A stretch of DNA of 64,000 nucleotides from Paracoccaceae bacterium. GTDB lineage: Bacteria > Pseudomonadota > Alphaproteobacteria > Rhodobacterales > Rhodobacteraceae. Location: positions 434,001 through 498,000 of the forward strand of contig JAGQRW010000004.1 in NCBI GenBank assembly GCA_020425085.1. The letters run 5' to 3'. Positions within the stretch are counted from its first letter, which is position 1; every line of letters begins with the position of its first letter. The translations under genes were made by a program, and so were the position numbers. Positions 26,010 through 34,641 of this stretch are shown here, in pieces. Under the pieces are notes generated by a model that searched no databases, had not been told where the DNA came from, and saw nothing but the letters and a program-made list of their open reading frames with translations.

Positions 26010-27784
26010 CCATTCCCGCAAAGATTGACGATCTGACCATCATGGTGGCCGGACAGGGCGGCGACGGCTCGTTGACCGTAATGAACGTGCTTAGCGAATT
26101 GTTCGGGCGGCGCGGTTATCACCTTTATAAATCCCGCAACGTGGCGTCGCGGATCAAGGGCGGTATCGCTGCGGCTCAGATGCGCGCCAGCATCGTTTCG
26201 CGTGGCTGTACCGGCGATCAGATCGACCTTGTCGTCGCCTTCGATCAGGAAGCCGTTACCAATGTTGGCCCGGATCTGCCGCCTGATGCCGTGGTGGTGT
26301 TCGACAGTTCCGACAAGCCGCTTGACCGCAGCACGCTGGCCGACACGATACGGGTTATCGAAATTCCGTTCGGGCGCTATGCCGTGCGCGACCTGCGCCG
26401 CGATCTTTTCAAGAACTCGATGAGTTTCGGCGTGATCTCGCAACTGATGAACGTCGATCAAGACGAGGCCGAGGATTGCCTGCGCCAGACATTGCGCCGA
26501 CTGCCGGAACGGGTGCTTTTGCCCAACATCGACAGTTTTGTCGATGGTCGCAAATTCGCCATGGACGATGCGATTGCGGCGGGCGGCTATCCCTGGCATC
26601 TGGAACGCGTGACCCGCGAAAAGCACCTGATGATCAATGGCAACGACGCGGTAGCCTTTGGTTTCATGGCGGCAGGCGGGCGTTTTTTCGCGGGCTACCC
26701 GATCACGCCTGCGACCGAAATCATGGAATGGCTGCAAAAACACCTGCCCGCCAAGGGCGGTGTGGCAATGCAGGCCGAGGACGAACTGGCCGCCGTCAAC
26801 ATCGCACTTGGTGCGGCAATGACCGGGGTTCGCACCATGACTGCAACCTCAAGCCCCGGTTTTTCGCTGATGGCCGAGGGTATCGGTCACGCTGGTTCTG
26901 CCGAAATTCCGCTGGTGATTGCCAACAGCCAGCGCGCCGGACCATCGACCGGCATGCCGACCAAGCCCGAGCAAAGCGATATCGACATGATGATTCACGG
27001 CGGCAACGGCGAGTATCCTCGGGTGGTTCTGGCGCCTGGCAATCCCGGTGACGGCTTTATTATCGGCGCTGCCGCAACCAATCTGGCGCAACGTATTCAG
27101 GGGCCGGTGATCATCGCCCTTGATCAGGCAGTGGCACAGGATGCGCGTTCGGTCACACCGTTTGATCTTGAAGCGGTTGAACCAGACGACGCCGCCCGCC
27201 TGACCGAGGAAGACCTGGCAGCGATGGAAACCTACCGGCGCTATGAACTGAACCCAAGCGGCGTTTCGCCCTGGGCGGTTCCGGGCACCAAAGGCGGCAT
27301 GAACCTTGTCACCGGCAACGAGCGCAACGAATGGGGGCTGGTCACCACGGTTCCCGCCAAACGCCGTGAAATGATGGACAAACGCGCTGCCAAGATTGAA
27401 CATGTCCGCGCTGACCTGCCGCGCGGTGTCACCGGTGGCGACCCCGCGGCACGGATCGGCATCGTCGGTTGCGGCATGCAGTCGGGTGTCATTGCCGAAA
27501 CTGCCGAGCGGCTGAACGCCGCGGGAACTGCCGTTCGCTATCTGCAAATTCGCACCCTCTGGCCGGTGCTGGAGGAGACCGCCGATTTCATCCGTGGCTG
27601 CGATCACGTCTATGTGGTCGAACAGAACAGCGAGGGTCAGTTGATGCACCTGTTGAACGGGCATGGGGCATTCGGCAACCTGCGCAGCCTGAAGAAATAT
27701 GACGGTGTGCCATTCCGCTGCGCCGATCTGGTTCAGCATATCATCAATGGCGAAGCCAAAGCCGTTCAGGGAGATGCAGCATGA
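26006..27784 (+). CDS. korA: 2-oxoacid:acceptor oxidoreductase, fused gamma-alpha subunit (KorA type)
   Basis: 592 residues. The N-terminal gamma domain (about 1-190) has MVAGQGGDGSLTVMNVLSEL and SRIKGGIAAAQMR. The alpha domain follows (FFAGYPITPATEIMEWLQ, MQAEDELAAVNIALGAAMTG, TATSSPGFSLMAEGIG, QRAGPSTGMPTKPEQSD). The C-terminal domain III holds GIVGCGMQSG and VVEQNSEGQL. With KorB it performs CoA-dependent oxidative decarboxylation of a 2-oxoacid, passing electrons to Fe-S. The lack of a separate ferredoxin gene and the ATGA link to the FrhB-like gene suggest a permanent complex. 2-Oxoglutarate is the family default; a branched-chain oxoacid is possible. Confidence 0.88.
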   Translation: MTIPAKIDDLTIMVAGQGGDGSLTVMNVLSELFGRRGYHLYKSRNVASRIKGGIAAAQMRASIVSRGCTGDQIDLVVAFDQEAVTNVGPDLPPDAVVVFDSSDKPLDRSTLADTIRVIEIPFGRYAVRDLRRDLFKNSMSFGVISQLMNVDQDEAEDCLRQTLRRLPERVLLPNIDSFVDGRKFAMDDAIAAGGYPWHLERVTREKHLMINGNDAVAFGFMAAGGRFFAGYPITPATEIMEWLQKHLPAKGGVAMQAEDELAAVNIALGAAMTGVRTMTATSSPGFSLMAEGIGHAGSAEIPLVIANSQRAGPSTGMPTKPEQSDIDMMIHGGNGEYPRVVLAPGNPGDGFIIGAAATNLAQRIQGPVIIALDQAVAQDARSVTPFDLEAVEPDDAARLTEEDLAAMETYRRYELNPSGVSPWAVPGTKGGMNLVTGNERNEWGLVTTVPAKRREMMDKRAAKIEHVRADLPRGVTGGDPAARIGIVGCGMQSGVIAETAERLNAAGTAVRYLQIRTLWPVLEETADFIRGCDHVYVVEQNSEGQLMHLLNGHGAFGNLRSLKKYDGVPFRCADLVQHIINGEAKAVQGDAA

Positions 27785-28641
27785 CAATCACCTTTACCCC
27801 GTCGCACCCGATCTGGTGTGCAGGCTGCGGCCATTTCGGCGTCAAGAATGCCATCGTCAACGCACTTGCGACGATCAATCAACCGGCGCATGAAACCATG
27901 GTTCTGGCCGGAATCGGCTGTTCCGGCACCATCCAGAACAACATTGATTCTTATGGCTACCATGCGCTGCACGGACGGGTTCTGCCGACTGCGCTGGGGG
28001 TGAAACTGGCCAATCCGGAACTTATGGTAATTGCCGCCGGAGGCGATGGCGACGGCTATGCCATCGGTGCCGGGCATCTGATGCATACCTTCAAACGCAA
28101 TCCAAGTATCGTCTATGTTCTGATGAACAACGGCGTTTACGGGCTGACCAAGGGCCAGCGATCGCCGACTGCACAGCAGATCGACCCGACCACCGAACGC
28201 AATATCGACGGCATCTCGCTTGGCCTTTCGATCCCCGGCGCGAGCTTTCTGGCGCGGGCCTATAGTGGCGCGGCGGACCAGTTGAACGCGGTGATGGTGG
28301 CAGCCCTGGAACACGCCGCCGCCGGTCGCGGTTTTGCCTTTGTCGAGGTAATGTCGCCCTGCGTGACCTATAACGACACCTATGCCGAATGGTCCGGCAA
28401 GGTTCATGACGTCACCACGGCGGACGGATATGACCCCAGCGACCGCATTGCCGCATTTTCCAGCGTTTATACGCTGGCCGAACAGGGCAAGATCCCGACC
28501 GGGCTTATCTATCAAAGCGATGCGCCAGCCTATGAATCCGCTTGGAAAAAGCCGGGTCTTGCCGGCCCTGCCAGGCTGGACGTTTCACCGGCCGGAAACA
28601 GAACACACTACGCCGACATCATGGAAAAATATGCATTCTGA
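27781..28641 (+). CDS. korB: 2-oxoacid:acceptor oxidoreductase beta subunit (KorB type)
   Basis: 286 residues, thiamine diphosphate subunit. Cys 13 and 16 (WCAGCGHFG), Cys 47 (GIGCSGTIQNN) and a late Cys (SPCVTYND) are the expected four ligands of its [4Fe-4S] cluster. The ThDP/Mg motif is GGDGDGYAIG at 87 onward, with LMNNGVYGLTKGQRSPTA. It overlaps korA by 4 bases. It ends 34 bases before cofD on the same strand, so energy-linked oxidation and F420 synthesis appear co-transcribed. Confidence 0.9.
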   Translation: MTITFTPSHPIWCAGCGHFGVKNAIVNALATINQPAHETMVLAGIGCSGTIQNNIDSYGYHALHGRVLPTALGVKLANPELMVIAAGGDGDGYAIGAGHLMHTFKRNPSIVYVLMNNGVYGLTKGQRSPTAQQIDPTTERNIDGISLGLSIPGASFLARAYSGAADQLNAVMVAALEHAAAGRGFAFVEVMSPCVTYNDTYAEWSGKVHDVTTADGYDPSDRIAAFSSVYTLAEQGKIPTGLIYQSDAPAYESAWKKPGLAGPARLDVSPAGNRTHYADIMEKYAF

Positions 28642-28675
28642 GGCAGAGGCCTTGGCCAGATAGGGTTTTCGGGAA

Positions 28676-29650
28676 ATGACTTCTGCCCCGAACAGAAAAA
28701 CGACTGCGCCCAGCGTTCTGGCGCTGAGCGGCGGTATCGGCGGGGCCAAGCTCGATCTAGGGCTTTATCACGTTCTGAAACCCTGGGAACTGGCGGTCGC
28801 AGCCAATACCGGTGATGATTTCGAGCATCTGGGCCTGACCATCTGCCCGGATCTCGATACCATCATGTACACCCTTTCGGGCACTTCTGATGAGGTCAGG
28901 GGCTGGGGTCGCCAAGGCGAAACCTGGGCCTGTCTATCGCAACTGAAGGAGATTGGCGGCAGTTCCTGGTTCGGGTTGGGCGACAAGGATCTGGCGGTAC
29001 ATCTTTATCGGACCGAACTTTTGCGACAGGGAAAACCCCTGGGCGAGATCACCGGTAATCTGTTTGCAAGCTTTGGCATCAAGGCGCAGGTGATGCCGAT
29101 GGCGGATCAGCCGGTTGGCACCATCGTTCACACCACCGATGGCCGCGACCTGCCGTTTCAGCGATATTTTGTCGAAGAACGCTGCGCGCCCGGGGTTCGC
29201 GGGTTTACCTATCAGGATGCCGAAACCGCGACACCCCCAACCGCATTGCTTGCGATGATCCGGGGCGGGAACCTGCGCGCCATCGTCATCTGCCCGTCAA
29301 ACCCGTTTGTCAGCATCAACCCGATCCTGTCGATCCCCGGCATCCGCGAGGCATTGGCCGCCAGCAAGACCCCGATTGTCGCCGTCAGTCCACTGATCGG
29401 CGGCGCCGCAGTAAAAGGCCCGCTGGCCAAGATGCTGGCGGAAATGGGCCTGCCCGCCAGCAACCGCTCGATTGCGGATCAGTACAAGGGGCTGTTGACG
29501 GGCATGATCATCGACAAGACCGATGGTGATGATGCAAACAACCAACTTGAGATGCCGGTGCTGGCGGTCAATACCCTGATGAACAGCCTTGAAGACCGCA
29601 AGCGGTTGGCACAGGATGTACTGGAATTCGCCGATCGACTGGGGGAGTAA
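28676..29650 (+). CDS. cofD: 2-phospho-L-lactate transferase (CofD), F420 biosynthesis
   Basis: 324 residues. Joins Fo to the phospholactyl (or phosphoenolpyruvyl) group from the GDP-activated precursor. Family motifs: VLALSGGIGGAKLDLGLYHV, VAANTGDDFEHLGLTICPDL, DTIMYTLSG, GLGDKDLAVHLYRTELL and CPSNPFVSINPILSIPGI. The length is normal. Its last third is the source-like relative of the remnant at 24208-24510. The TAA stop is followed within a few bases by the cofE reading frame. Confidence 0.93.
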   Translation: MTSAPNRKTTAPSVLALSGGIGGAKLDLGLYHVLKPWELAVAANTGDDFEHLGLTICPDLDTIMYTLSGTSDEVRGWGRQGETWACLSQLKEIGGSSWFGLGDKDLAVHLYRTELLRQGKPLGEITGNLFASFGIKAQVMPMADQPVGTIVHTTDGRDLPFQRYFVEERCAPGVRGFTYQDAETATPPTALLAMIRGGNLRAIVICPSNPFVSINPILSIPGIREALAASKTPIVAVSPLIGGAAVKGPLAKMLAEMGLPASNRSIADQYKGLLTGMIIDKTDGDDANNQLEMPVLAVNTLMNSLEDRKRLAQDVLEFADRLGE

Positions 29651-29655
29651 AAATT

Positions 29656-30399
29656 ATCGTTTCTTCGTCAGTCGAACTATTCGCCATAGCCGATTTTCCG
29701 CGCATCAAGCCCGGCGATGACTTGGCCTCCTCAATCGTGCGATTTCCGCTTCAGCAACACGATATCGTTGTTTTGGCACAGAAAGTCGTGTCAAAATCCG
29801 AAGACAGGATCGTTGATCTGGCCTCGGTCAAACCCGATGCCCGCGCCATCGAGGTTGCGGCAAAGACGGAAAAGGACCCGCGTCTTGTCCAACTGGTGCT
29901 GGACGAATCGTCTGAGATCATGCGGGCGCGCCCCGGTCTTTTGATCACTAGGCATCGGCTGGGTTTCATCATGGCCAATGCAGGGATTGATGCATCAAAT
30001 GTCGGGCGCTCGGGCGCGGTGATCCTGTTGCCGGTCAATCCCGACCAATCGGCACGCCGGATCGCCGGCGAACTGAAACGCCGTACCGGGCATGATATCG
30101 GGGTGATCATCACCGATAGCTGGGGCCGGCCCTGGCGTCTTGGCACCACCGGTTTCGCCATCGGCCAAAGTGGGCCGCCCGCCATCAGGGACATGCGCGG
30201 CATTGCCGATATGGATGGCAGGATTCTGGAAACCAGCGTGATCGGCACCGGCGATGAACTGGCGGCTGCGGCTTCTCTTTTGATGGGTCAGGCCGCCGAG
30301 GCAAAGCCTGCCATTGTCATCCGAGGTTTCGCATATGAAAACAGCAGCGATACTGCCGCAACCCTGATCCGCCCGGCCGAAGGAGATTTGTTTCAATGA
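29656..30399 (+). CDS. cofE: Coenzyme F420-0:gamma-glutamyl ligase (CofE), non-standard start codon
   Basis: About 247 residues. Adds gamma-linked glutamates to F420-0. Family motifs: RIKPGDDLASS near the N-terminus, DIVVLAQKVVSKSEDR, RHRLGFIMANAGIDASN, LPVNPDQSARRI and VIITDSWGRPWRLGT. The first in-frame ATG/GTG/TTG is TTG at 29722, but that would remove the conserved GDDLA segment. Homology begins near 29656, where only ATC (29656) or ATT (29653) is available, 8 or 5 bases after GGGGGA (29641-29646). The remnant copy has ATG at the equivalent of 29656. So initiation is probably at a rare AUU/AUC codon coupled to the cofD stop, unless a sequence error or -1 frameshift is involved. It overlaps cofC by 4 bases. 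Confidence 0.85.
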   Translation: MVSSSVELFAIADFPRIKPGDDLASSIVRFPLQQHDIVVLAQKVVSKSEDRIVDLASVKPDARAIEVAAKTEKDPRLVQLVLDESSEIMRARPGLLITRHRLGFIMANAGIDASNVGRSGAVILLPVNPDQSARRIAGELKRRTGHDIGVIITDSWGRPWRLGTTGFAIGQSGPPAIRDMRGIADMDGRILETSVIGTGDELAAAASLLMGQAAEAKPAIVIRGFAYENSSDTAATLIRPAEGDLFQ

Positions 30400-31082
30400 C
30401 CCCGAACCATTGGGCCGTGGTGCCGATCAAATCCTTTGGCAGCGCAAAATCGCGATTGTCCGCCCTGTTGACCGGAAAACAGCGCGAGGTTTTTTCCCAG
30501 GCGATGCTGTTTGATGTGCTGAATGCGCTGTCCAAGGCCAGCCGGCTTGGCGGCGTCATGGTGGTGACGAATGAACCCGGTGCAATCAGCCTGTCGCAGC
30601 AATTCGGATTTCAGGTGCTGGCGGACAAATCCACCAGCGGCCCGACAGCCGCGATCACGGCAGCGGTGGCAGAATTGAAAACCCACGGTTGTGACGGCGT
30701 TCTGGCGTTGATGGGAGATTTGCCGCTGATCACCAGCGCCGATATCGAACGCCTGCTGACCGCCCATCAAGGCGATTGCGCGGTGACTCTGGCGCCGTCC
30801 TCAAACCGTCTTGGCACCAATGCCGCGTTTTGCACGCCGCCGGGGATCATCCCGCTCACCTTCAACGGTCGCGGTTTGGCCGATCATCTGGCGGCAGCAA
30901 GGCTGGCCGGGGCAGATACCCATGTGCTTGATATGCCTTCGGTTGCGCTTGATCTTGATCAGCCCGAGGATATCGCGTCACTGCTGGACACCCGGTCAGA
31001 TTGCAAGACCCGCGCCTTCATCCTTGAACTTGTCAATAGCGGTCAGATTCCGCGTATTCCGCAACACCAGAAAACCGGATAG
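30396..31082 (+). CDS. cofC: 2-phospho-L-lactate guanylyltransferase (CofC)
   Basis: 228 residues. Makes the GDP-activated three-carbon phosphoacid for CofD. The nucleotidyltransferase fold shows WAVVPIKSFGSAKSRLSALL at the start, VVTNEPGA, ALMGDLPLITSADIERLL, and ALDLDQPEDIASLL near the end, all typical of CofC/FbiD. The natural substrate (phospholactate, phosphoenolpyruvate or 3-phosphoglycerate) cannot be read from motifs. ATGA overlap with cofE; 8 bases before the fbiC-like gene. Confidence 0.92.
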   Translation: MTPNHWAVVPIKSFGSAKSRLSALLTGKQREVFSQAMLFDVLNALSKASRLGGVMVVTNEPGAISLSQQFGFQVLADKSTSGPTAAITAAVAELKTHGCDGVLALMGDLPLITSADIERLLTAHQGDCAVTLAPSSNRLGTNAAFCTPPGIIPLTFNGRGLADHLAAARLAGADTHVLDMPSVALDLDQPEDIASLLDTRSDCKTRAFILELVNSGQIPRIPQHQKTG

Positions 31083-31090
31083 GGAACCCC

Positions 31091-33466
31091 ATGAAAGACT
31101 TTCAACTGACTTCATCCCTGTCCTCTGGCCGCCTTGGCGGCGAAGATGCGCTTGGCCTGATCGACGCCAAGGGCGCTGAACTTGACGATCTGATACAAGT
31201 CGCTGCCAGCTTGCGCGATCAAGGTCACGGTGATTGCATCAGCTATTCGCGCAATGTGTTCGTGCCGTTAACCAAGCTCTGCCGCGATGTCTGCCATTAC
31301 TGCACATTTTCGCGCGTTTCCCCGTCTGCCGGGGCCGCCTATCTTTCACCCGACGAGGTGCTGGAGATCGCCCGTCAGGGGGCGCAGCAGGACTGCAAGG
31401 AACTGCTGTTCACCCTCGGCGACAAACCCGAACTCCGCTATCAGGCGGCGCGTGACGAACTGGCCAAACTGGGCCATGCAACGACGATTTCCTATCTGGT
31501 CGAGGTTGCCGGGCTGGTGCAGCGCGAAACCGGGTTGCTGGTGCATGTCAATCCCGGCGTCGCCACCGAGGCGGAAATGGCCGCGCTCCGGCAGGTCTCG
31601 GTTTCCCAAGGCATGATGCTGGAAAGCCTGTCCGAACGGCTGTGCGCCAAGGGCGGGCCGCATTTTGGTTCGCCCGACAAATACCCCGCCGCGCGGCTTG
31701 AGGTGCTGGAGGCCGCCGGACGGCTGAAAATCCCGTTCACCAGCGGCCTTCTGATCGGCATCGGCGAAACCCGCGCCGAACGGATCGAGGCGCTGCTGGC
31801 CTTGCGCGATCTGAACGACCGCCACGGCCATATCCAGGAACTGATCATCCAGAATTTCAAGCCCAAGGCGAATACGCGGATGGCCAACCATCCCGCACCA
31901 GACGCCGAAGAACTGATCTGGACCATAGCCATCACGCGCCTGATGTTCGGCGAGGCGATGAATATCCAGGCACCGCCAAATCTGTTGCCGGGCAATCCCG
32001 GCCGCATTCTGAACGCCGGCATCAATGACTGGGGCGGCGTTTCGGCGGTGACGCCGGATTTCGTCAACCCCGAGGCACCCTGGCCGCATCTGGATCAGCT
32101 TGCCCTTGATACCGCGAAATCGGGCAAGATTCTTGTCGAACGTCTGGCCGTCTATCCGCCTTATGTTCTGGATGCAAACACCTGGCAGGACAAGAAATGC
32201 GCCGGATTTGTGCGGGCCAACAGCGACAGCGAGGGCATGGCGCGGACCGGGTCATGGTATTCCGGCAAGTTGCTTGAAGGTGAATTACCGCTTGCGGAAT
32301 TCAGCGCCAACACTGGCGGCTGGCTATACCGCCAGCGCCCGGTGTCGCAAATTCTTGCCAAGGCCGAAACCGGTCGATTGCTGAATAATGATGAGGTTTC
32401 CGCACTGCTGACCGCCCGCGGCAGCGATGTGAAAACCATCTGCAGCGCCGCTGATGATTTCCGAAGAACCATCGCGGGCGATGTCATCACCTATGTGGTT
32501 AATCGCAACATCAACTACACCAATATCTGCAACTATCGCTGCACCTTCTGCGCGTTTTCCAAGGGCAAGACGCATGAGGATCTGCGCGGCAAGCCATATC
32601 TTCACGGCGCCAATGCCATTGTCGATATGGCATCCGAAGGTGTCAACAAGGGCGCGACCGAGGTTTGTCTGCAGGGCGGCATCCACCCAGATTACACCGG
32701 CGATACTTATCTGGGCCATTGCGGCGCTATCAAGCGGGCCTATCCAGATCTGCATATCCACGCCTTTTCGCCACTGGAAATCTGGCACGGGGCGCAATCC
32801 AACAAGGTTTCGGTGCGCGAATTTCTGCAGCAGTTAAAGGCGGTAGGTCTGGGTTCACTTCCCGGCACCGCAGCCGAAATTCTGGATGATGAGGTTCGGG
32901 CGGTGATCTGCCCCGATAAGCTTGATACCGAAACCTGGCTTCAGATCGTGAAAACCGCGCACGAGATTGGTATTCCGACCACCGCGACCATCATGTTTGG
33001 TCATGTGGAAAAAATCCACCATGTCGCCGGGCATCTGCTGAAACTGCGTGATCTGCAAATCGAAACCGGCGGGTTTACCGAACTGGTGCCGCTACCGTTC
33101 GTGCATATGGAATCGCCGATGGCCCTGAAGGGGCAGTCGCGGCGCGGCCCAACCTTTCGCGAAGCACTTTTGGTACATGCAGCGGCTCGTATCACGCTTT
33201 ACCCGCATTTCAGGAATATCCAGACCTCATGGACCAAAATGGGAGTTGAAGGCGCGCATGAATGCCTGAATGCCGGGGCCAATGATCTTGGCGGCACATT
33301 GATGAGCGAAAGCATATCGCGGGCAGCCGGGGCGGAACATGGTCAGGAATTCACGCCCGACAATATCATCCGTTTCATCGAAGGCATGGGCCGGATCGCA
33401 CAGCAGCGCAACACCCTATATGGCAGGATCGGTGGTGACGGGCTGACATCGGCGGCAGCGGAATAA
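31091..33466 (+). CDS. fbiC: Bifunctional Fo synthase (CofG-CofH fusion, FbiC type)
   Basis: 791 residues holding two radical SAM enzymes. The CofG half has Cys 64, 68 and 71 (CRDVCHYC), the CofH half Cys 480, 484 and 487 (CNYRCTFC). Together they make the deazaflavin Fo from tyrosine and 5-amino-6-ribitylaminouracil. Domain order and length equal actinobacterial FbiC. Other motifs are FTLGDKPELRYQAAR, NFKPKANTRMANHPAPD, CLQGGIHPDYTGDTYLG and TATIMFGHVEKIHHVAGHL. Last gene of the operon, facing a convergent LysR gene 33 bases later. Confidence 0.95.
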   Translation: MKDFQLTSSLSSGRLGGEDALGLIDAKGAELDDLIQVAASLRDQGHGDCISYSRNVFVPLTKLCRDVCHYCTFSRVSPSAGAAYLSPDEVLEIARQGAQQDCKELLFTLGDKPELRYQAARDELAKLGHATTISYLVEVAGLVQRETGLLVHVNPGVATEAEMAALRQVSVSQGMMLESLSERLCAKGGPHFGSPDKYPAARLEVLEAAGRLKIPFTSGLLIGIGETRAERIEALLALRDLNDRHGHIQELIIQNFKPKANTRMANHPAPDAEELIWTIAITRLMFGEAMNIQAPPNLLPGNPGRILNAGINDWGGVSAVTPDFVNPEAPWPHLDQLALDTAKSGKILVERLAVYPPYVLDANTWQDKKCAGFVRANSDSEGMARTGSWYSGKLLEGELPLAEFSANTGGWLYRQRPVSQILAKAETGRLLNNDEVSALLTARGSDVKTICSAADDFRRTIAGDVITYVVNRNINYTNICNYRCTFCAFSKGKTHEDLRGKPYLHGANAIVDMASEGVNKGATEVCLQGGIHPDYTGDTYLGHCGAIKRAYPDLHIHAFSPLEIWHGAQSNKVSVREFLQQLKAVGLGSLPGTAAEILDDEVRAVICPDKLDTETWLQIVKTAHEIGIPTTATIMFGHVEKIHHVAGHLLKLRDLQIETGGFTELVPLPFVHMESPMALKGQSRRGPTFREALLVHAAARITLYPHFRNIQTSWTKMGVEGAHECLNAGANDLGGTLMSESISRAAGAEHGQEFTPDNIIRFIEGMGRIAQQRNTLYGRIGGDGLTSAAAE

Positions 33467-33499
33467 TCCCCGCACCAGAAAAGCAACCCCACCACGAAA

Positions 33500-34411
33500 T
33501 CAAGGCACCCCGGAAACCGGAGCCTGGCGGATGCGCGATTTGATCCAACCTGCAAAGATGCCGGCACCGGGCGGCACATTGTCGGGGCTTGTCACCAGAT
33601 AGTATTTGTTCGACGTGGTGGTGCGGGTCTGGTCCACCAGCACCAACGCCCCGGCCGCCAGTTCATCCTCGATCAGATAGGATGGCAACAAGGCCGCGCC
33701 CAGTCCGTGAACCGCGCCGGCGATGATCATTGAAAACTGGTCAAAACAGCGGCCGGGATAAACCCGATCATCTGGCATCCCCTTGGCGCTGAACCAATCG
33801 CTCCAGGCAAAGGGGCGGGTTTCCAGATGCAACAGCGGCGCCTCGGCCAGTGTTTCGGTATCGACAATTCCATACCTTTTGATGAATTCCGCCGATGCCA
33901 CCGCCAACAGGGTTTCATCGCTGAGAAACTCCATCCGGGTATCCGGCCAATCGGGTTGACCAAAATGGATCGCCAGATCGAACCGTTCATTTCTAAGGTT
34001 GAACGGCTCGACCCTGGCGGAAAGATTGATGCGGATATCGGGATGCTTGTCGGCAAAATCCGGCAGGCGCGGGATCAACCAGCGGCTGGCGAAGGTCGGC
34101 AAAGTGGCGATTCGCAAGACCCCACCCTGATCGCCCGCGTTCATGGCGCGAAATACCGTTTGGCGGATGCCTTCCAGATCAATCGCCAACTGGCTGGCCA
34201 GATCGTGACCCGCCTTGTTGAGGCTGACGCGCCGCCCGGTACGGCGGAAAAGTTCGGTGCCGACAATGCGTTCAAGTTCCTGCACCTGCCTGCTGATGGC
34301 GCTTTGGCTTAGATGCAATTCCTCAGCCGCAAGGGTGAAACTTTCATGCCGCGCGGCACTTTCGAAACTGCGCAGAACGGCGTGGGATGGCAGATAGCGT
34401 CTGGGGGTCAT
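33500..34411 (-). CDS. LysR family transcriptional regulator, GcvA-like
   Basis: 303 residues. N-terminal winged helix: LRSFESAARHESFTLAAEEL, HLSQSAISRQVQELERIVG, FRRTGRRVSLNKAG. The C-terminal effector domain is of GcvA type (LPTFASRWLIPRLPDFADKH). The ATG at 34411 (MTPRRYLPSHAVL) is preferred over TTG 34441. Divergent from the E1 fusion gene with a strong palindrome between, so that gene is its likely target. Confidence 0.9.
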   Translation of the reverse strand: MTPRRYLPSHAVLRSFESAARHESFTLAAEELHLSQSAISRQVQELERIVGTELFRRTGRRVSLNKAGHDLASQLAIDLEGIRQTVFRAMNAGDQGGVLRIATLPTFASRWLIPRLPDFADKHPDIRINLSARVEPFNLRNERFDLAIHFGQPDWPDTRMEFLSDETLLAVASAEFIKRYGIVDTETLAEAPLLHLETRPFAWSDWFSAKGMPDDRVYPGRCFDQFSMIIAGAVHGLGAALLPSYLIEDELAAGALVLVDQTRTTTSNKYYLVTSPDNVPPGAGIFAGWIKSRIRQAPVSGVP

Positions 34412-34453
34412 TACATGCAGGCTTTGGGATGAAGATTTCAAATGATTAATGAC

Positions 34454-34477
34454 TTTTAGTTATTTGAACAACTAAAA
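34454..34477. promoter_or_regulatory. Perfect 8-8-8 palindrome, likely LysR operator
   Basis: TTTTAGTT (34454-34461), an 8-base spacer and AACTAAAA (34470-34477). It lies 43 bases from the LysR start and 165 bases before the divergent E1 fusion start. Position fits an autoregulatory LysR site. Confidence 0.6.
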
Positions 34478-34641
34478 ATGTCGTTTGGATCTGGCGGCGC
34501 ATCTGTTTATTCTGTGATATAGGATCACTTGATAGGCTGGGATAACTACCGATATGCCGCGAAATATGTTTGATCATGTTCGATCCGCGATATTGTGCAT
34601 GATGATCATAAGCAGCCAATCGGATACCGGGGAAAACTGAC

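Noticed and set aside
29630-29665. Programmed -1 frameshift joining cofD and cofE
   Set aside because: Frame relation is -1, but no standard slippery heptamer is present before the TAA; kept only as an alternative to rare-codon initiation.
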